Shown here: positions 10,011 through 19,337 of the stretch, in pieces
Layout of the letters: each line of letters starts with the position of its first letter
How positions within the stretch are numbered: the first letter of the stretch is position 1
Translations under genes and position numbers: made by a program
The notes under the pieces: generated by a model
Database searches by the model: none
What the model saw: only the letters and a program-made list of their open reading frames with translations
Told to the model about the DNA's origin: nothing
Assembly (NCBI RefSeq): GCF_007097365.1
Contig: NZ_VJZR01000002.1
Coordinates: 1 to 64,000, forward strand
Source of the DNA: Flavobacterium franklandianum
GTDB taxonomy: Bacteria; Bacteroidota; Bacteroidia; Flavobacteriales; Flavobacteriaceae
Length of the DNA: 64,000 nt
Direction of reading: 5' to 3'

Positions 10011-10236
10011 GTTTAATTTTAAAATCTGGTTAATTTTGAAAAAAAACAACAAATCAATCAATATGTCTTCAAAAACCTTTTAACGGATTAATTAGTTACT
10101 TTCTATATCCATCAATTCTAAGGGTTTATTTGAATTAATGATTATTTTTAATGCGACTAACGGCGATACAAAGGAGGGTAAATTTCATATACAATCTGAT
10201 TAGAAGAAAGTTTTTCAATAAAAAGAGATTAAAAAT

Positions 10237-10266
10237 TTGTAAAAATTAAAATTTGTATTAAATTTG
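10237..10266 (+). promoter_or_regulatory. promoter of the tRNA-Gln gene
   Basis: TTG at 10237-10239 and TAAATTTG at 10259-10266 are separated by 19 bases, an exact match to the Bacteroidota sigma factor consensus TTG-N19-TAnnTTTG. The -7 element ends 23 bases before the tRNA. Confidence 0.8.
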
Positions 10267-10289
10267 CACTCGCTTAACAGCAAAGGTAT

Positions 10290-10360
10290 TGGTCTATGGT
10301 GTAATGGTAACACAACTGTTTTTGGTGCAGTCTTTCAAGGTTCGAGTCCTTGTAGACCAA
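10290..10360 (+). tRNA. tRNA-Gln (anticodon TTG)
   Basis: A 71-base cloverleaf. The acceptor arm TGGTCTA (10290-10296) pairs with TAGACCA (10353-10359), with discriminator A at 10360. The anticodon stem ACTGT/GCAGT encloses loop TTTTGGT with anticodon TTG at 10322-10324. The T arm CAAGG-TTCGAGT-CCTTG is standard. CCA is not encoded. It is a single-gene unit with its own promoter and terminator. Confidence 0.97.
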
Positions 10361-10361
10361 C

Positions 10362-10393
10362 AAAAAACCTCTCAAATCTTGAGAGGTTTTTTT
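10362..10393. terminator. terminator after tRNA-Gln, probably bidirectional
   Basis: AAAAAACCTCTCAA and TTGAGAGGTTTTTT form a near-perfect 14-bp stem with loop ATC. A and T runs on both sides would also let it terminate the minus-strand stress-protein transcript. Confidence 0.9.
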
Positions 10394-10446
10394 ATGTAAA
10401 ATTGTTAATTTAATATAGTTTTATGTTTTTAAATGGAATATGAACA

Positions 10447-11271
10447 TCAGATTTTAAATGTGATTACGGGTTTTGAAGCGTGATTAACCAAGTCTTCGCC
10501 AATGCTTCCGTTATAAAAATGAGCCAAACCTGTTCTGCCATGAGTACATATTCCTATTAAATCTGCATTTATACTCTTGGAAAAATTAATAATTCCGTTT
10601 TCTATGTTTGTGTCGTTAAAGATATGGGTAGAATAGTTTTCAATATCAAAATTAGCGATGAAATTCTCCATAATTTTTTCAGTGGCATTTGTGGTTTTAA
10701 AACTAGAAGGAGTGCAAATGGTTACTAAAAACAGTTTGGAATTGAAAATTTTTGCAAACTCAAGCATTTTTCTAAAAGGTTTTTTTGTTTCTCTTGAAAA
10801 ATCAGAAGCGAAAACAAAATCTGTTGCTTTAAATTCCTTCGTTTCTTTTTTGATTACTAAAACAGGAATTTTGGAGTAGCGTACGATTTTTTCAGTATTA
10901 GAACCTACAAGTAATTCTTTAAATCCTGAAGTTCCGTGCGATCCCATAATTATTAAATCGACATTGTTTCTTTTGCTTGCATCAACAACTCCCAAGTCAA
11001 CTTTATTAAATTCGATAGATTCAAATACCTCAATACCTTTCAAAAAGGTTGATTCCATTAATTCTTCGAGCTTTTCAATCGCTCTATTTTTAAAAAAAAT
11101 AATTTCTGGAATGCTCTTGCTGTTTCCAATAACGTCGCTAATTTGTTGAGGCAATTCTAATAAATGCAAAATAATGATTTCGTAATGGTTCTTTCGGGCA
11201 ATTTGAGAGGCGACTTTTAAAGCTTCAATTGAATATTCAGAAAAATCGACAGGTACTAAAATCCGTTTCAT
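10447..11271 (-). CDS. universal stress protein, tandem UspA domains
   Basis: A 274-residue cytoplasmic protein with two UspA domains. Domain 1 (1-145) opens with RILVPVDFSEYS and ends with the nucleotide-binding signature GSHGTSGFKELLVGSNTEKIV. Domain 2 (150-274) has the matching GICTHGRTGLAHFYNGS. Both glycine-rich loops look capable of binding ATP. Such proteins help cells survive starvation or redox stress; the precise role is unknown. The gene is alone on its strand and probably ends at the bidirectional terminator shared with tRNA-Gln. Confidence 0.93.
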   Translation of the reverse strand: MKRILVPVDFSEYSIEALKVASQIARKNHYEIIILHLLELPQQISDVIGNSKSIPEIIFFKNRAIEKLEELMESTFLKGIEVFESIEFNKVDLGVVDASKRNNVDLIIMGSHGTSGFKELLVGSNTEKIVRYSKIPVLVIKKETKEFKATDFVFASDFSRETKKPFRKMLEFAKIFNSKLFLVTICTPSSFKTTNATEKIMENFIANFDIENYSTHIFNDTNIENGIINFSKSINADLIGICTHGRTGLAHFYNGSIGEDLVNHASKPVITFKI

Positions 11272-11382
11272 ATCTATAAAATTTTAAAATTATTTGACAA
11301 TTAGAGGATGAAATTTGGGTGATTAAATTTACAAATTTTTTTTAACATAAAACAATCATTTTTAATTTATAAAAAATATCAC

Positions 11383-11390
11383 TATATTTG
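11383..11390 (+). promoter_or_regulatory. -7 element upstream of rimP-nusA-infB
   Basis: TATATTTG fits TAnnTTTG, followed by CAC. No exact TTG lies at the expected -33 position, so only the -7 part is called. Confidence 0.5.
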
Positions 11391-11419
11391 CACAGTTATT
11401 TATTAAAAAACTAGATAAT

Positions 11420-11445
11420 GAGGCACGCATAGCGTGCCTCTTTTT
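11420..11445 (+). terminator. terminator-like leader hairpin (possible attenuator) before rimP
   Basis: GAGGCACGC (11420-11428) and GCGTGCCTC (11432-11440) form a perfect nine-base-pair GC-rich stem with loop ATA, followed by TTTTT. It stands between the -7 element and the rimP ATG at 11453, so it would end transcripts before the operon unless read through. Confidence 0.75.
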
Positions 11446-11452
11446 ATAAAAT

Positions 11453-11917
11453 ATGACATTTAAAGATAAAGTAAACGGCTTGGTAGTTGAGGCATTGCTA
11501 GAAAATCCTTCTATTTTTCTGATTGATTTGAAAATAACTGATAGTTTTAAAATTATCGTGAATTTAGATGGTGATAATGGTGTGGCTTTGCAGGATTGTA
11601 TTGATGTAAGTCGAGCAATTGAAAATAATTTAGACCGCGAAGAACAAGATTTTTCTTTAGAAGTAGCCTCAGTAGGTGTTGGTTCTCCATTAAAAATGGT
11701 AAGACAATACAAGAAAAATATTGGTAGAACCTTAATAGCAAAATTGGCAACTGAAACTATTGAAGCAGAATTAGTTGAAGCTAATGATAATTTTATAATT
11801 TTGTCGTGGAAAGCAAGAGAAGCCAAAAAACTAGGAAAAGGGAAAGAAACGGTTCAAAAAAGACAAGAAATACCGTATTCAGAAATAAAAGAAGCAATTG
11901 TTACAGTAACATTTTAA
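11453..11917 (+). CDS. rimP: ribosome maturation factor RimP
   Basis: RimP (154 residues) binds the 30S subunit and assists its maturation. The sequence has the family pattern: an N-terminal alpha/beta domain with [36 protein letters not shown], then [13 protein letters not shown], then a C-terminal SH3-like barrel. Bacteroidota RimP often has V-A-S-V-G-V in place of the VSSPG seen in proteobacteria. First gene of rimP-nusA-infB, the conserved translation and transcription operon, 13 bases ahead of nusA. The ATG at 11453 starts only eight bases after the leader T run. Confidence 0.93.
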   Translation: MTFKDKVNGLVVEALLENPSIFLIDLKITDSFKIIVNLDGDNGVALQDCIDVSRAIENNLDREEQDFSLEVASVGVGSPLKMVRQYKKNIGRTLIAKLATETIEAELVEANDNFIILSWKAREAKKLGKGKETVQKRQEIPYSEIKEAIVTVTF

Positions 11918-11930
11918 TTAAATAGTTGGC

Positions 11931-13184
11931 ATGGAAAATTTAGCATTAATCGATTCATTTTCAGAGTTTAAAGACGATAAACTTATTGATCGTGTAACGC
12001 TTATGGCGATATTAGAAGATGTGTTTAGAAATGCATTGAAGAAAAAATTTGGATCGGATGATAACTTTGATATTATTATCAATCCTGATAAAGGCGATAT
12101 GGAAATCTGGCAAAGAAGAATTATCGTTGCTGATGATGATTTAGATTTAGACCATCTTGAGATTACATTAACAGAAGCTAGAAAAATTGAACCAGATTTC
12201 GAAATTGGAGAAGAAGTTTCAGAGGAAGTGAAGTTGATAGATTTAGGAAGAAGAGCTATTTTGGCCTTGCGTCAAAACCTGATTTCTAAGATTCATGAAC
12301 ACGATAACACCAATCTTTACAAACAGTTTAAAGATTTAATTGGCGAAATTTATACTGCCGAAGTTCATCATGTTCGTCCAAGAGTTGTAATTTTGATTGA
12401 CGATGACGGTAATGAAATTGTTTTGCCAAAAGAGAAACAAATCCCATCTGACTTTTTCCGTAAAGGAGATAACGTTCGTGGAATTATTGAAAGTGTTGAA
12501 TTAAAAGGAAATAAACCACAAATAATTATGTCTAGAACTTCGGAGAAGTTCCTAGAAAAATTATTCGAACAAGAAATTCCGGAAGTTTTCGACGGATTGA
12601 TAATGGTTAAAAATGTGGTGAGAATTCCTGGCGAAAAAGCAAAAGTAGCCGTAGATTCTTATGACGATAGAATTGACCCTGTAGGTGCTTGTGTGGGAAT
12701 GAAAGGATCTCGTATTCACGGAATTGTTCGTGAATTAGGTAACGAAAACATTGACGTTATCAATTATACTAGTAATATTCAACTTTACATAACAAGAGCA
12801 TTAAGCCCTGCAAAAGTTTCTTCTATTAAGATTAATGAAGATACTAAAAGAGCTGAAGTTTTCTTGAAATTAGAAGAAGTTTCAAAAGCAATTGGTAGAG
12901 GTGGACACAATATTAAATTAGCAGGTCAATTAACGGGTTATGAACTCGATGTTATCCGCGAAGGAGACGTTGCTGGTGCTGTTGCAGATGACGATGATGT
13001 TGAATTAACAGAGTTTTCAGATGAAATTGAAGAATGGGTTATCGAAGAATTTGCAAAAATTGGATTGGATACTGCAAAAAGTATTTTGAAACAAGATGTA
13101 AATGATTTAGTTAGAAGAACTGACCTAGAAGAGGAAACAATTCTAGATGTAATGAGAATACTAAAAGAAGAATTTGATAGTTAG
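11931..13184 (+). CDS. nusA: transcription elongation/termination factor NusA
   Basis: NusA (417 residues) binds RNA polymerase and nascent RNA, and modulates pausing, termination and antitermination. Domains in order are the N-terminal polymerase-binding domain (1-130), an S1 domain (about 135-205), and KH1 and KH2 (about 210-345, with GACVGMKGSRIHGI and KAIGRGGHNIKLA as the GXXG loops). A short acidic C-terminal helical region (DDDDVELTEF) completes it. The two C-terminal acidic repeats of E. coli NusA are absent, which is usual in this phylum. NusA is a candidate to control the leader hairpin of its own operon. Confidence 0.97.
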   Translation: MENLALIDSFSEFKDDKLIDRVTLMAILEDVFRNALKKKFGSDDNFDIIINPDKGDMEIWQRRIIVADDDLDLDHLEITLTEARKIEPDFEIGEEVSEEVKLIDLGRRAILALRQNLISKIHEHDNTNLYKQFKDLIGEIYTAEVHHVRPRVVILIDDDGNEIVLPKEKQIPSDFFRKGDNVRGIIESVELKGNKPQIIMSRTSEKFLEKLFEQEIPEVFDGLIMVKNVVRIPGEKAKVAVDSYDDRIDPVGACVGMKGSRIHGIVRELGNENIDVINYTSNIQLYITRALSPAKVSSIKINEDTKRAEVFLKLEEVSKAIGRGGHNIKLAGQLTGYELDVIREGDVAGAVADDDDVELTEFSDEIEEWVIEEFAKIGLDTAKSILKQDVNDLVRRTDLEEETILDVMRILKEEFDS

Positions 13185-13325
13185 TCAATTCTTCCAAAAA
13201 TAAATTTTAACCTTATTTTTTCTCTCCAGCTGAGGGTTAGTGTGAGGAAATAATAAAAAATCATTCTGATTTCTTTCTTTTCGAGAGGGCTAGAGTAAAA
13301 AAAAAGGTAATATTAAAAAGGTTTT
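13185..13325. other. nusA-infB spacer with degenerate repeat remnants
   Basis: A 141-bp spacer containing CTCTCCAGCTGAGGG and GAGAGGGCTAG-like pieces. Similar wording (CTCCTTCGAGGAGAGCTGGGG) recurs at 54749-54769. They look like decayed copies of a short inverted repeat. No promoter is clear. Confidence 0.4.
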
Positions 13326-16214
13326 ATGTCTGAAGAGAAAGTTATTAGAATAAACAAAGTTTTAAGGGAATTTAATATTTCTTTAGAAAGAGCTGTGGAT
13401 TATCTTAAAGATAAGGGTATTTCTGTTGAATCAAATCCCAACACAAAAATTTCTGAAGTAGAATATAACATTCTGCAAAATCAATTTGCGGGAGACAAGG
13501 GCAACAAAGAAGCTTCAAAAGAGGTAGGTGAAGAAAAGAGGAAAGAGAAAGAAGCTTTGCGAATTGAAAGAGAAAAAGAAGTTGAGGATAAGCGCAAACA
13601 AGACGAGGAACGCTTAAAAAGTCAAGAAATTATTAGAGCAAAAGGTAATATTTCTGGTCCAGTGCATATTGGAAAAATCGATCTTAATCCAAAAAAAGAA
13701 ATTCCAACACCAGCACCAGCTCCAACACCAGTTGTTGAAAACATTCCGCTTCCCGTTGCTGAAATTCCTAAAGAAAAACCAGTTCACAAGGAGCCTATTC
13801 AAAAAGAGTCACTTCCAAAAGAACCTGTTCAAGAAAAAATTGTAGTTGAGACAAATGAGGTAAAACCTGTTGTCGAAATTAAAGCAAAAAAGACTGAAGT
13901 TGAAGTTCCAAAGAAAACGGCTCCAGAAGTAACCGAAGTTTCCTCAGAGGAAACAATCACTACAAAATACACAAAATTATCTGGTGCTACTTTAACAGGT
14001 CAAACTATTGATTTATCTCAGTTTAATAAGCCTAAAAAGAAAAAAGAAGAGCCTAAAATTACGCCAAACAAACCTGGAACTCCTGGAGCACCTGGAAGTG
14101 CGGCAAATAATGCTAACAAAAATAAACGAAAAAGGATTGCGCCTAAACCGGGTGCGCCAAGACCGCCTGCGATTCCTGGAGTTCCGGGTGCGCCAAATCC
14201 TAATAAAATTACTCCAAATGCTGGAGGTGGCGGATTTAATGCCAACAGAGGTGCAAGACCTGGCTTTGTGAAGGGGGCAAGACCAGCAATCACTGCTAAA
14301 GTTGAACCTACCGAAGAGGAAGTTAAAAATCAAATTAGAGAGACTTTAGAGAAACTACAAGGTAAAGGTGGTAAATCGAAAGCAGCTAAATATAGAAGAG
14401 ACAAAAGAGATACACACCGCCAAAAATCGGATGACGAGCAAAGAGCGATAGACGAAGGTAGTAAAACTATTAAAGTTACTGAGTTCGTAACCGTTGGTGA
14501 AATCGCCATTATGATGGATGTGCCAATTACTAAAGTGATTGGAACTTGTATGTCACTTGGAATCATGGTTACTATGAATCAGCGTCTTGATGCAGAAACA
14601 TTGACTATAGTTTGTGACGAATTTGGATACGAAGTCGAATTTATCACAGTTGACATTGAAGAAGCGATTCAAGTTGTTCCAGATAAAGAAGAAGATTTAG
14701 TTTATAGAGCGCCTATCGTAACAGTAATGGGTCACGTCGATCACGGTAAAACATCTTTGCTGGATTATATTCGTAAAGAAAATGTTATTGCGGGTGAATC
14801 TGGAGGAATTACACAGCACATTGGTGCTTATGGAGTAACATTGGAAGACGGTCAAAAAATTGCTTTCCTTGATACACCTGGTCACGAAGCGTTTACCGCA
14901 ATGCGTGCTCGTGGTGCTCAAGTTACCGATATTGCTATTATTGTAGTAGCTGCCGATGATGATATAATGCCACAAACTAAAGAGGCCATTTCTCATGCTC
15001 AGGCTGCAAACGTGCCAATTATATTTGCTATCAACAAAATTGATAAGCCAAATGCTAATGTTGAGAAAATTAAAGAAAAATTAGCAGGAATGAATTTGCT
15101 AGTTGAAGATTGGGGTGGAAAAATTCAATCACATGATATTTCGGCGAAAGTTGGAACAGGTGTAAAAGAATTATTAGAAAAAGTATTATTAGAAGCAGAA
15201 CTTTTAGATTTGAAATCTAATCCAAACAAAGCGGCACAAGGAACTGTTGTAGAAGCGTTTTTGGATAAAGGAAAAGGATACGTTTCTACCATATTAGTGC
15301 AACACGGAACCTTGAAAATTGGGGATTATATGTTGGCTGGAAAACACCACGGTAAAATTAAAGCCATGCACGATGAACGAGGGAATATTGTGACTGTAGC
15401 TGGTCCATCAACTCCGGTTTCTGTATTAGGTTTAGATGGTGCGGCGACTGCGGGTGACAAGTTCAACGTTTTTGAAGACGAAAAAGAAGCCAAACAAATT
15501 GCTTCAAAACGTTCTCAATTGATGCGTGAACAATCGGTTCGTACACAACGACATATTACTTTGGATGAAATTGGACGTAGAATTGCATTGGGTCAATTTA
15601 AAGAATTGAACATCATCCTTAAAGGGGATGTGGATGGTTCTGTTGAAGCCTTGTCTGATTCGTTCTCTAAATTATCTACTGACGAAATTCAAATCAATAT
15701 TATTCATAAAGGTGTTGGAGCGATTACTGAAACTGACGTAATGTTGGCTTCTGCTTCCGATGCGATTATCATCGGATTTAATGTTCGTCCTGCTGGAAAT
15801 GCAAGACAATTAGCCGATAAAGAAGAAATTGATATCCGTTATTATTCTATCATTTACGCAGCAATCGATGACTTGAAAGACGCGATGGAAGGAATGTTGG
15901 CGCCAGAAATGAAAGAAGAAATTCTTGGAACTGCAGAAGTTAGAGAGTTATTCAAAATTTCTAAAGTAGGTACAATTGCTGGTTGTATGGTTATGGATGG
16001 TAAAATTGCCCGAAATGCCAAAATCAGAATCATTCGTGAAGGTGTTGTGGTTCACACAGGTGAGCTAATCGCCTTGAAACGTTTCAAAGATGATGCTAAA
16101 GAAGTAGCCAAAGGGTACGATTGTGGTATTCAAATAAAGGGATACAACGACATCGAGGAAAGAGACGTTATCGAAGCGTTCCACGAAGTAGCGATCAAAA
16201 AGAAATTGAAATAA
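13326..16214 (+). CDS. infB: translation initiation factor IF-2
   Basis: IF-2 (962 residues) is the GTPase that brings initiator tRNA to the 30S subunit. The N-terminus has an IF2_N helical domain ([19 protein letters not shown]), then a long low-complexity Lys/Glu/Pro/Ala and Gly-rich linker (about 60-340), as usual in the family. The G domain begins near residue 460: GHVDHGKTS (G1), DTPGHEAF (G3) and NKIDKP (G4). Domains II, III and IV follow, ending in the fMet-tRNA-binding barrel ([14 protein letters not shown]). Last gene of rimP-nusA-infB and followed by a strong terminator. Confidence 0.98.
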   Translation: MSEEKVIRINKVLREFNISLERAVDYLKDKGISVESNPNTKISEVEYNILQNQFAGDKGNKEASKEVGEEKRKEKEALRIEREKEVEDKRKQDEERLKSQEIIRAKGNISGPVHIGKIDLNPKKEIPTPAPAPTPVVENIPLPVAEIPKEKPVHKEPIQKESLPKEPVQEKIVVETNEVKPVVEIKAKKTEVEVPKKTAPEVTEVSSEETITTKYTKLSGATLTGQTIDLSQFNKPKKKKEEPKITPNKPGTPGAPGSAANNANKNKRKRIAPKPGAPRPPAIPGVPGAPNPNKITPNAGGGGFNANRGARPGFVKGARPAITAKVEPTEEEVKNQIRETLEKLQGKGGKSKAAKYRRDKRDTHRQKSDDEQRAIDEGSKTIKVTEFVTVGEIAIMMDVPITKVIGTCMSLGIMVTMNQRLDAETLTIVCDEFGYEVEFITVDIEEAIQVVPDKEEDLVYRAPIVTVMGHVDHGKTSLLDYIRKENVIAGESGGITQHIGAYGVTLEDGQKIAFLDTPGHEAFTAMRARGAQVTDIAIIVVAADDDIMPQTKEAISHAQAANVPIIFAINKIDKPNANVEKIKEKLAGMNLLVEDWGGKIQSHDISAKVGTGVKELLEKVLLEAELLDLKSNPNKAAQGTVVEAFLDKGKGYVSTILVQHGTLKIGDYMLAGKHHGKIKAMHDERGNIVTVAGPSTPVSVLGLDGAATAGDKFNVFEDEKEAKQIASKRSQLMREQSVRTQRHITLDEIGRRIALGQFKELNIILKGDVDGSVEALSDSFSKLSTDEIQINIIHKGVGAITETDVMLASASDAIIIGFNVRPAGNARQLADKEEIDIRYYSIIYAAIDDLKDAMEGMLAPEMKEEILGTAEVRELFKISKVGTIAGCMVMDGKIARNAKIRIIREGVVVHTGELIALKRFKDDAKEVAKGYDCGIQIKGYNDIEERDVIEAFHEVAIKKKLK

Positions 16215-16235
16215 AATTTCGATATATTCATAAGA

Positions 16236-16261
16236 AATCCCGAGCAATCGGGATTTTTTTT
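16236..16261 (+). terminator. terminator of the rimP-nusA-infB operon
   Basis: AATCCCGA pairs with TCGGGATT around loop GCAA, followed by eight T. It starts 21 bases after the infB stop codon. Confidence 0.92.
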
Positions 16262-16291
16262 GTTTAGCTTTGGTTGATAATAATTTAAAGC

Positions 16292-17177
16292 ATGAAAAAA
16301 TTAATTTCTATTGGTCTTTTGTTTTGTCTTACCAGTTGTTATAATCAGGAAACACTAGTTGATAAAAGCAAATTAATGGGCAACGATTACAGATTGTTTC
16401 AAGATACTCCGGCCTGGGTACTTGCTAAAGCAGTTGAAGCTGGAGATGTTAAAAAAATAAAGGAAGAAGTATTTCAAAAAAAGGTTTCGGTAGATTATCA
16501 AGAATCTCGGTTTGGGAATACCTTACTGATGCTAGCTATCTTTAATAGTGAGTACGATTCTGCAAAAAACACTATTAGAATTGGGAGGAAAGCCTAATTT
16601 GCACACTACGTTTAAAGGAGAAACACCTGTAATAGTTGCCGCAGACAATGATGACCCCAAATACTTAAAACTACTATTAGACTATAAAGATGACCCTAAT
16701 TCGATAGAAAATGTATTTTCTGGACCAAAAAAAAGAATCAGTTCAGAAAGAAATTCTACATTAACCGCTTGTATTTCTGCTATAGACGGGAAAAACGACT
16801 TTGAAAAAGTAAAATTGTTTGTGGAAGCTGGGGTTGTTATCAATTATGCTTAAAAAGGAATCATTCAAACAGCTTTTGGACAAGCTTTGATGTCAGAACA
16901 AATGGATGTAGCTTTATATCTTATAGAAAAAGGAGCAGATTATACTAAACCGATAACGCCTACAGTAATTGAAGGAGAAGATGTTTCTGTTTTGTACTTG
17001 TTAAGATGTTCTATGATTGATTTAGATTCGGAACAATACAAATATAAAATGAAGGTGGTTGCTTTCTTGAAAGCGAAAGGATTAGATTACGATAAAGAAC
17101 CTATTCCTGAAGGAACTGTAGAATATATGAAAAATATGTATCCTGACAATTGGCAGGAGTATGTGAAAAGATATTAG
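16292..17177 (+). pseudogene. ankyrin-type lipoprotein gene, frameshifted and interrupted
   Basis: Three open segments read as one protein once two lesions are allowed for. Segment 1 (16292-16597) starts MKKLISIGLLFCLTSCYNQ, a lipoprotein signal with Cys17. Within the A run near 16564-16569 the frame must shift: removing one A joins ...EYDSAK to TLLELGGKPNLHTTFKGETP. An in-frame TAA at 16851-16853 then interrupts segment 2, and segment 3 continues in the same frame to 17177 (ALYLIEKGADYTKP). Patterns such as GNTLLMLAIFN, GETPVIVAA and LLELGGKPNL are ankyrin-like. The surface or periplasmic product is probably not made, unless the base calls are wrong. Confidence 0.75.
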
Positions 17178-17251
17178 CTTAACGTTACAAAACAACGTTG
17201 TTGGATGTGGGGATTATTTGGTTTAATCTGTATTTACAACAATAATACAAC

Positions 17252-17284
17252 AAAAAAGCAACTCAAATTGGAGTTGCTTTTTTT
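17252..17284. terminator. terminator between the ankyrin pseudogene and the SPOR gene
   Basis: AAAAAAGCAACTC and GAGTTGCTTTTTTT form a 13-bp stem with a six-base loop. A and T runs on both sides suit the two convergent genes. Confidence 0.9.
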
Positions 17285-17302
17285 CATATTAAAAATTAAT
17301 TT

Positions 17303-17692
17303 CTACCTACTCGGTTTTATCAAAAGCACGTTTTTGTATCGATCTTTAACGTCTGCCAAAGTTTTTTCGGCTTCAATTCGAGTTCTAAAACTGCCAACCC
17401 AAACTTTATAATTAGGAGTATTGAAAATGATTGTAGCGTCAATAGCTGTAAATTCTTGTCTGAATTCGTTCAGCGTTTTTTTTGCATTTTCGCTGCTACC
17501 GGTAAAAATCTGAATTTTGTAGGAGTCATTTACGGTGAGCGAAGTGTTTATTTTGCGTTTTTCGTTTAACAATTGTTCAAATTTTGGATCTTGATTTACC
17601 GTAACGTTTTGGTCTTGAGCATTTGAGTAATTTATTGAAATGCCTATAAATATGCAAGACATAATAATTTTTTTTAGGGCTATAATTTTCAT
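17303..17692 (-). CDS. secreted SPOR-domain protein
   Basis: A small exported protein (129 residues from the chosen ATG; an upstream in-frame ATG at 17713 would put seven residues ahead of the signal). The signal peptide ends near NYSNAQ. The C-terminal part, YKIQIFTGSSENAKKTLNEF through YKVWVGSFRTRIEAEKTLADVKDRY, is a SPOR domain, which in characterised proteins binds denuded septal peptidoglycan. It probably acts in the periplasm at the division site. It has no operon partner and shares the bidirectional terminator. Confidence 0.88.
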   Translation of the reverse strand: MKIIALKKIIMSCIFIGISINYSNAQDQNVTVNQDPKFEQLLNEKRKINTSLTVNDSYKIQIFTGSSENAKKTLNEFRQEFTAIDATIIFNTPNYKVWVGSFRTRIEAEKTLADVKDRYKNVLLIKPSR

Positions 17693-17794
17693 TATTTGAA
17701 TAATTTTATACAAAAATAGTGTTTATTGAATTAAATAGAAGTGCTATCGCTATTTAGAATCAATATAAATTATATTTAAGACTATTTTAAGGTT

Positions 17795-17823
17795 TTGAGA
17801 ATAACTCATAAAGTGTATTTTTG
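17795..17823 (+). promoter_or_regulatory. promoter of the act operon
   Basis: TTG (17795-17797), 18-base spacer, TATTTTTG (17816-17823). A good match to the Bacteroidota consensus, giving a leader of about 80 bases before actA. Confidence 0.7.
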
Positions 17824-17907
17824 TCGAATATTTAAGAAAAAGTGATTTTTATCATATTTTATATTTGGGAAAAATCATATTCAACATTGTAGATAATCAC
17901 TAACTAT

Positions 17908-19239
17908 ATGAAAAAGGTGGGTTACCATAATTCGATTACAAGAAAATTATATTTAAGCTTAGTTTTAATGTTAAGCTTATCGTTAACTTCTTATGCACAA
18001 GATGCAGCTCCTGCTGCAACAGCTACTCCTACAGCATCTCCGACAGTTAGTTCGGGTGGCGATCCAGTAAAAGGGAAAGAGATTTTCAACACTAATTGTG
18101 CGGCTTGTCACAAACTAGATGCAAAAGCAACTGGTCCAGCGCTAAGAGGTGTTGGTGCTAAGTATGAAAAAGCTTGGTTTTATAAGTGGATTCACAACAG
18201 CGCAGATTTAATTAAATCAGGCGACGCTGGTGCTGTAAAGATTTATGAAGAATACAACAAAGTACCAATGAGTGCTTTTCCTCAATTGTCGGAAGCAGAT
18301 ATTGATAATATCATTGCTTACACAATGGAACCAAAAGCTGCAGCTCCTGTGCCAGTTGCTGGGGAAAAAGTTCCTGGAACAGATGGTAATGCTGGTGGAA
18401 TTTCTAATAATATAATTTTAGGCGCTTTGTCTTTAGTAATGGCAATACTTGTAGTTATGCTAGTATTGGTAAACAATGTACTAAGAAAAGTTGCTGCTGC
18501 AAATGGAATCAGTGTTGCTCCAAAAGAACCAACTATTTCTATCTGGAAAGCCTTTGCGAAAAATCAGTTTTTAATATTGGTTTCGGCTATATTCTTATTA
18601 TTGGCTAGTGCATTTTTTGTGTATGGTTATTTGATGCAAATTGGTGTTGATCAAGACTACGCTCCAGTTCAGCCTATCCACTACTCACACAGAATTCACG
18701 CAGGAAGTAATGGAATTAACTGTAACTACTGTCACTCATCTGCACGTGTAAGCAAACATTCAGGAATTCCTTCTTTGAATGTATGTATGAATTGCCACAA
18801 AAATATCGCTGAAGTATCTGACACTACAGCAACAGAGGAGTATTCTAAAGATTTTTACGATAAAGAAATCGATAAATTATACAAAGCGGTGGGTTGGGAT
18901 AAAGAAAACCAAAAATACACCGGTAAAACAGAACCAGTAAAATGGGTTCGTATTCATAATTTGCCAAGTTTTGTATATTTCAACCACTCACAGCACGTGA
19001 ATGTTGCCGGAATAGAATGTCAAACCTGTCACGGTCCAGTTCAAACATATGAAATTCAAAAACAATTTGCGCCGCTAACCATGAGTTGGTGTATAGATTG
19101 TCACAGAAAGACAGAAGTTAAAATGGAAGGCAATGAATATTACACCAAAATACACGAACAACTTTCCAAAAAATATGGTGTAGAAAAATTGACTGCAGCA
19201 CAAATGGGTGGATTGGAATGTGGTAAATGCCATTATTAA
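17908..19239 (+). CDS. actA: alternative complex III subunit ActA, hexaheme cytochrome c
   Basis: Electron-carrying subunit of alternative complex III (443 residues). A signal peptide (1-30, ending SYAQ) leads into an N-terminal monoheme domain with CAACH at 64-68. Two membrane helices follow (about 165-190 and 218-240). The C-terminal part carries five more CXXCH motifs: CNYCH, CMNCH, CQTCH, CIDCH and CGKCH. Six hemes in one polypeptide means the usual pentaheme ActA is fused to a cytochrome c domain that may pass electrons on to the aa3 oxidase. First gene of actABCDEF. Confidence 0.95.
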   Translation: MKKVGYHNSITRKLYLSLVLMLSLSLTSYAQDAAPAATATPTASPTVSSGGDPVKGKEIFNTNCAACHKLDAKATGPALRGVGAKYEKAWFYKWIHNSADLIKSGDAGAVKIYEEYNKVPMSAFPQLSEADIDNIIAYTMEPKAAAPVPVAGEKVPGTDGNAGGISNNIILGALSLVMAILVVMLVLVNNVLRKVAAANGISVAPKEPTISIWKAFAKNQFLILVSAIFLLLASAFFVYGYLMQIGVDQDYAPVQPIHYSHRIHAGSNGINCNYCHSSARVSKHSGIPSLNVCMNCHKNIAEVSDTTATEEYSKDFYDKEIDKLYKAVGWDKENQKYTGKTEPVKWVRIHNLPSFVYFNHSQHVNVAGIECQTCHGPVQTYEIQKQFAPLTMSWCIDCHRKTEVKMEGNEYYTKIHEQLSKKYGVEKLTAAQMGGLECGKCHY

Positions 19240-19243
19240 AACA

Positions 19244-19307
19244 GTTTAAAGTATAAAGTTTCAGGTTTTTGAAACTTTAAACTTGAAACAAAAGAAACTT
19301 GAAACAA
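19244..19307. repeat. heptad array R3, actA-actB spacer
   Basis: Seven-base units such as GTTTAAA, GTTTCAG and GAAACTT run through the 98-bp spacer, with one two-base slip. The register is less clean than in R2 or R8. Confidence 0.6.
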
Positions 19308-19337
19308 AAAATTAAGAAGCTAATATTTATATAGAAT

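Noticed and set aside
14018..14333. Overlapping minus-strand frames opposite infB
   Set aside because: They mirror the Pro/Gly/Ala-rich linker of IF-2; the plus-strand gene is certain and the mirror proteins are low-complexity.
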